Shown here piece after piece: positions 7,162 to 8,915 of a DNA stretch of 8,915 nt; positions within the stretch are counted from its first letter, which is position 1; each line of letters starts with the position of its first letter. A model generated the notes under the pieces. That model ran no database searches and had not been told where the DNA came from. It saw only the letters and a program-made list of their open reading frames with translations. The stretch lies in NCBI GenBank assembly GCA_001310715.1, contig BAXV01000110.1:1-8915 (forward strand), read 5' to 3'. Source of the DNA: Pseudovibrio sp. JCM 19062 (lineage in GTDB: Bacteria; Pseudomonadota; Alphaproteobacteria; Rhizobiales; Stappiaceae). A program made the position numbers and the translations under genes.

Positions 7162-8107
7162 TTATTGCAAGAGATCTTTGTAATCTAAGAAAAACTGGGT
7201 CAGCTGTTTGGTCAGCTCTTTGGTATCCTCAGCATTTCTGTAGCGCAGTTGCGTTTTAGTACCCTGAGCCCATTCTATTACAGCATCGCTTGCTCCCGCT
7301 TGTTTAAAGGCCGCAGCCAACATCTTAACTGCTTCGGCAGGCATGTTAGGCGGGCCGCCAATCACACGGTGTAACTGCAGTGTTGCAAGATTCGGATAGC
7401 CAAGCTCGGCGATGGATGGAACATCTGGCAAGCGGCGTTCGTCGCTCAATGTGGCGATGATACGCAGATCACCGGTATCTGTATATTTATCAAGAGACGC
7501 AATCGGCTTTAAAGTAGCATCCACTTCTCCGCGCATTACTGCAATCATCGTATCATTGGAACCGTTATAGCCAGCGATGTTGATGATCGGGCAGTCCAAT
7601 TCATGAAATGCGATAGTTGCTGCGATTGAGGACGTGGAATCTTTACCGGTATCGGATAGCTTGACCGCGCGTCCCATGCCGCATAGCTCTTCAAGAGAAG
7701 TTACGGGAGAATTTGCTTTTACCGCAACCGCATAAGTCGATTCTGCGATTGTTGCAATCCAGGTTACCTGATCCAGATCGAAGCCAAGTTTCCGACCAAT
7801 TGTTTCCGCAACTTGCAACCCCGGGACATTATAAATTCCAATTGTATAGCCGTCAGCCCGCGCGCGAGCAACTGTTTGGGCGCCACGTGTTCCGGATGCT
7901 CCGGGAACATTTTTGGGCACTAGTGTCACTTCTCCCAGGATTTTTTTCCACCTCTGGCGCAAAGGTGCGTACTATGGTGTCGAAGCCTCCACCTGCACCA
8001 TAAGGTACGACCACAGTAATAGGCTTGTCATTCGGATAATCGGCATGTGCAGGACCTGCCGCTAGAGATGCCAGGGCTATCGTCCCCGCTATGAAAAATG
8101 ATCGCAT
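7162..8107 (-). CDS. tctC: TctC, periplasmic solute-binding protein of the tripartite tricarboxylate transporter (Bug family), one frameshift
   Basis: This is the periplasmic substrate-binding subunit of the TTT transporter. Its signal peptide is clear: short basic start MRS, a hydrophobic core, and cleavage after AHA at residue 22. The Bug-family signature PYGAGGGFDTIVR spans 35-47, with the ligand-contacting GAGGGFD loop. Further family blocks are VPGASGTRGAQTVARARADGYT and, near the C-terminus, LPDVPSIAELGYP and MPAEAVKMLAAAF. One extra A in the A7 run (7941-7947) shifts the frame between APEVEK and ILGEVTLV. Corrected length is 314 residues, normal for the family. The ATG at 8107 is preceded by GGAGGAGAAGG. 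It is 26 bases after tctB. Ligand specificity cannot be read from sequence; relatives bind citrate, terephthalate and other carboxylates, and the neighbouring genes suggest an aromatic or tricarboxylic acid. Confidence 0.88.
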
Positions 8108-8133
8108 TCCTTCTCCTCCTCAATAATGCATTG

Positions 8134-8652
8134 CTACCAATTAGAAAAATGAGTTCCCCCAAAAAGAATTCCACGGTAAAGCTCGACACCAAGTGCGAAC
8201 TCGAACACAGCCAGTTCAAACACGAAAACTAAAATTCCTGCGGCAAGGGCCAGTCGCAAGGGTCTTCTGCTACGAATTATTACGTAGGCCGTTGTGAACG
8301 TCGCAGCAGCAGCCAAAATACCGATCAACGTAACTAAAGAGAATGCCAACACTACCCAACCGATAACCCTAAGTTCATCCAGAAACTTTGATTATGGGTC
8401 ATTTCCCGCGCTTCAAAACCGCTACCCCAGAAAGAAACAATGAGCGCCCGCCCGGGTACCGGCAGACGGCTATAAAGATCAAAAAGAGCAAGAATAATGA
8501 GAACAGCTGACACCACACGCGGAAATTGTCGTGCCTCTTCCCCATATGTTTGAGCGATAAAAAAAGAATCCAATGGCAAATGCCAATAAAGCAAGAGCTG
8601 GCCATGCAGATCTAATTGAATACGGAGTTCTGGATTGGTGACCCTCGTTCAT
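8134..8652 (-). CDS. tctB: TctB, small membrane subunit of the tripartite tricarboxylate transporter, two frameshifts
   Basis: TctB is the small subunit of four membrane segments that partners TctA in the inner membrane. The corrected protein has about 172 residues. Hydrophobic segments are ALALLAFAIGFFF, VVSAVLIILALFDLY, VIGWVVLAFSLVTLIGILAAAATF and LALAAGILVFVFELAVFEF. The EEARQFPRVVSAVL and LGVELYRGILFGG blocks match the family pattern. Two indels break it: an extra A/T in the 7-base run at 8559-8565 (GFFFIAQTYG) and a missing G in the run at 8367-8369 (MNLGVIGWVV). The start is taken as ATG at 8652 (MNEGHQSRTPYSIRSAWPAL), which becomes continuous once the first indel is corrected. Its ribosome site (GGGGAAT, about 10 bases upstream) is only fair, so the start is moderately sure. 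It heads the tctB-tctC-tctA operon. Confidence 0.78.
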
Positions 8653-8915
8653 AATTTCTATTCCCCATCAACTTATCCTGCTGTGCATATAAACACCGGG
8701 AAATCGCAGCATCCAGAACTGGGGTTCCCCGTTCGAGAGCCCTACTGAGGGGTGCTGGCCTACCCTTTGATCTACAGTAGAAACAACTGCGACAATCAGT
8801 CAATGGGACAGTGATCTATATAGGGGAACATATAGCAGAGGCTGGCGAAGCCTATTGAAGGGCCAGACACTTTACTATTCACAGCGGAGCTCCTTGGAAC
8901 CCTATATAACGACTG
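8653..8915. other. Noncoding leader upstream of tctB
   Basis: I find no convincing gene in these 263 bases. Short frames on both strands lack ribosome sites and family resemblance. The stretch probably holds the tct operon promoter, read on the minus strand. It contains an operator-like palindrome at 8816-8835, a short hairpin AGGCT-GGCGA-AGCCT (8839-8853), and a GGGGTTCCCC inverted repeat. No clear -35/-10 pair could be assigned. Confidence 0.4.
8816..8835. promoter_or_regulatory. Operator-like palindrome CTATAT-N8-ATATAG upstream of tctB
   Basis: Perfect 6-base inverted arms CTATAT (8816-8821) and ATATAG (8830-8835) flank the 8-base spacer AGGGGAAC, a 20-bp dyad of the size bound by dimeric bacterial repressors. 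It lies about 165 bases upstream of the tctB start. The 9-base TATATAGGG within it recurs inverted at 8900-8908 (CCCTATATA), which could be a second half-site. No regulator gene is visible to link to it. Confidence 0.3.

Noticed and set aside
1232..8652. Reading the broken genes as true pseudogenes
   Set aside because: All breaks are single-base indels, mostly explainable by homopolymers, some compensating within the same gene, with no nonsense substitutions; error is more likely than decay, though not proven.
8715..8740. GGGGTTCCCC hairpin as a terminator or insertion-sequence end
   Set aside because: The stem is only four bases with a two-base loop, has no T-tract and no matching second end in the window.
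8612..8803. 63-codon minus-strand frame overlapping the tctB start
   Set aside because: It overlaps the corrected N-terminus of tctB in another frame, has no ribosome site and no family-like sequence.

Overview
The window looks like an accessory catabolic island of a proteobacterium, possibly an alphaproteobacterium. I infer this from gene content (tripartite tricarboxylate transporter, LigJ/LigK-type meta-cleavage enzymes) and from strong AGGAGG-type ribosome binding sites; the sequence alone does not fix the taxon. Eight genes plus one truncated gene fill the window. No RNA gene, CRISPR array or insertion sequence was seen.

Layout. (1) Positions 3-137, plus strand: the last 44 codons of an unidentified membrane protein. 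(2) Positions 4041 down to 177, minus strand: a tight four-gene operon in the order zinc alcohol dehydrogenase, COG0523 (CobW-like) GTPase, RraA-type 4-carboxy-4-hydroxy-2-oxoadipate aldolase (LigK-like), and 4-oxalomesaconate hydratase (LigJ). Genes overlap or are 10-20 bases apart. (3) Positions 4042-4198: a divergent control region with a TATAAT box and a GAAC/GTTC/GAAC repeat cluster. (4) Positions 4199-5462, plus strand: a 96-residue unknown protein, then a 4,5-dihydroxyphthalate decarboxylase-family enzyme. (5) Positions 8652 down to 5568, minus strand: a complete tctB-tctC-tctA tripartite tricarboxylate transporter operon, converging on the decarboxylase. (6) Positions 8653-8915: a noncoding leader with a 20-bp operator-like palindrome.

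How the parts fit (inference). TctABC would import an aromatic or tri/dicarboxylic acid. The decarboxylase-family enzyme and the dehydrogenase would process it. LigJ hydrates 4-oxalomesaconate, and the LigK-like aldolase splits the product to pyruvate and oxaloacetate. This is the last stage of the protocatechuate 4,5-cleavage or gallate pathway. The ring-cleavage dioxygenase, semialdehyde dehydrogenase and pyrone hydrolase are not in the window. The COG0523 GTPase may supply zinc to the cluster's metalloenzymes.

A main caution: six of the eight complete genes need single-base corrections to read through, eleven in total, whereas ligJ and the GTPase are intact. All insertions lie in 7-base A/T runs, and nearly every deletion can be explained by shortening a run. 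The translated proteins otherwise look well conserved and have no substitution stops. Sequencing error is the simplest explanation. Gene boundaries below are given for the frame-corrected genes.
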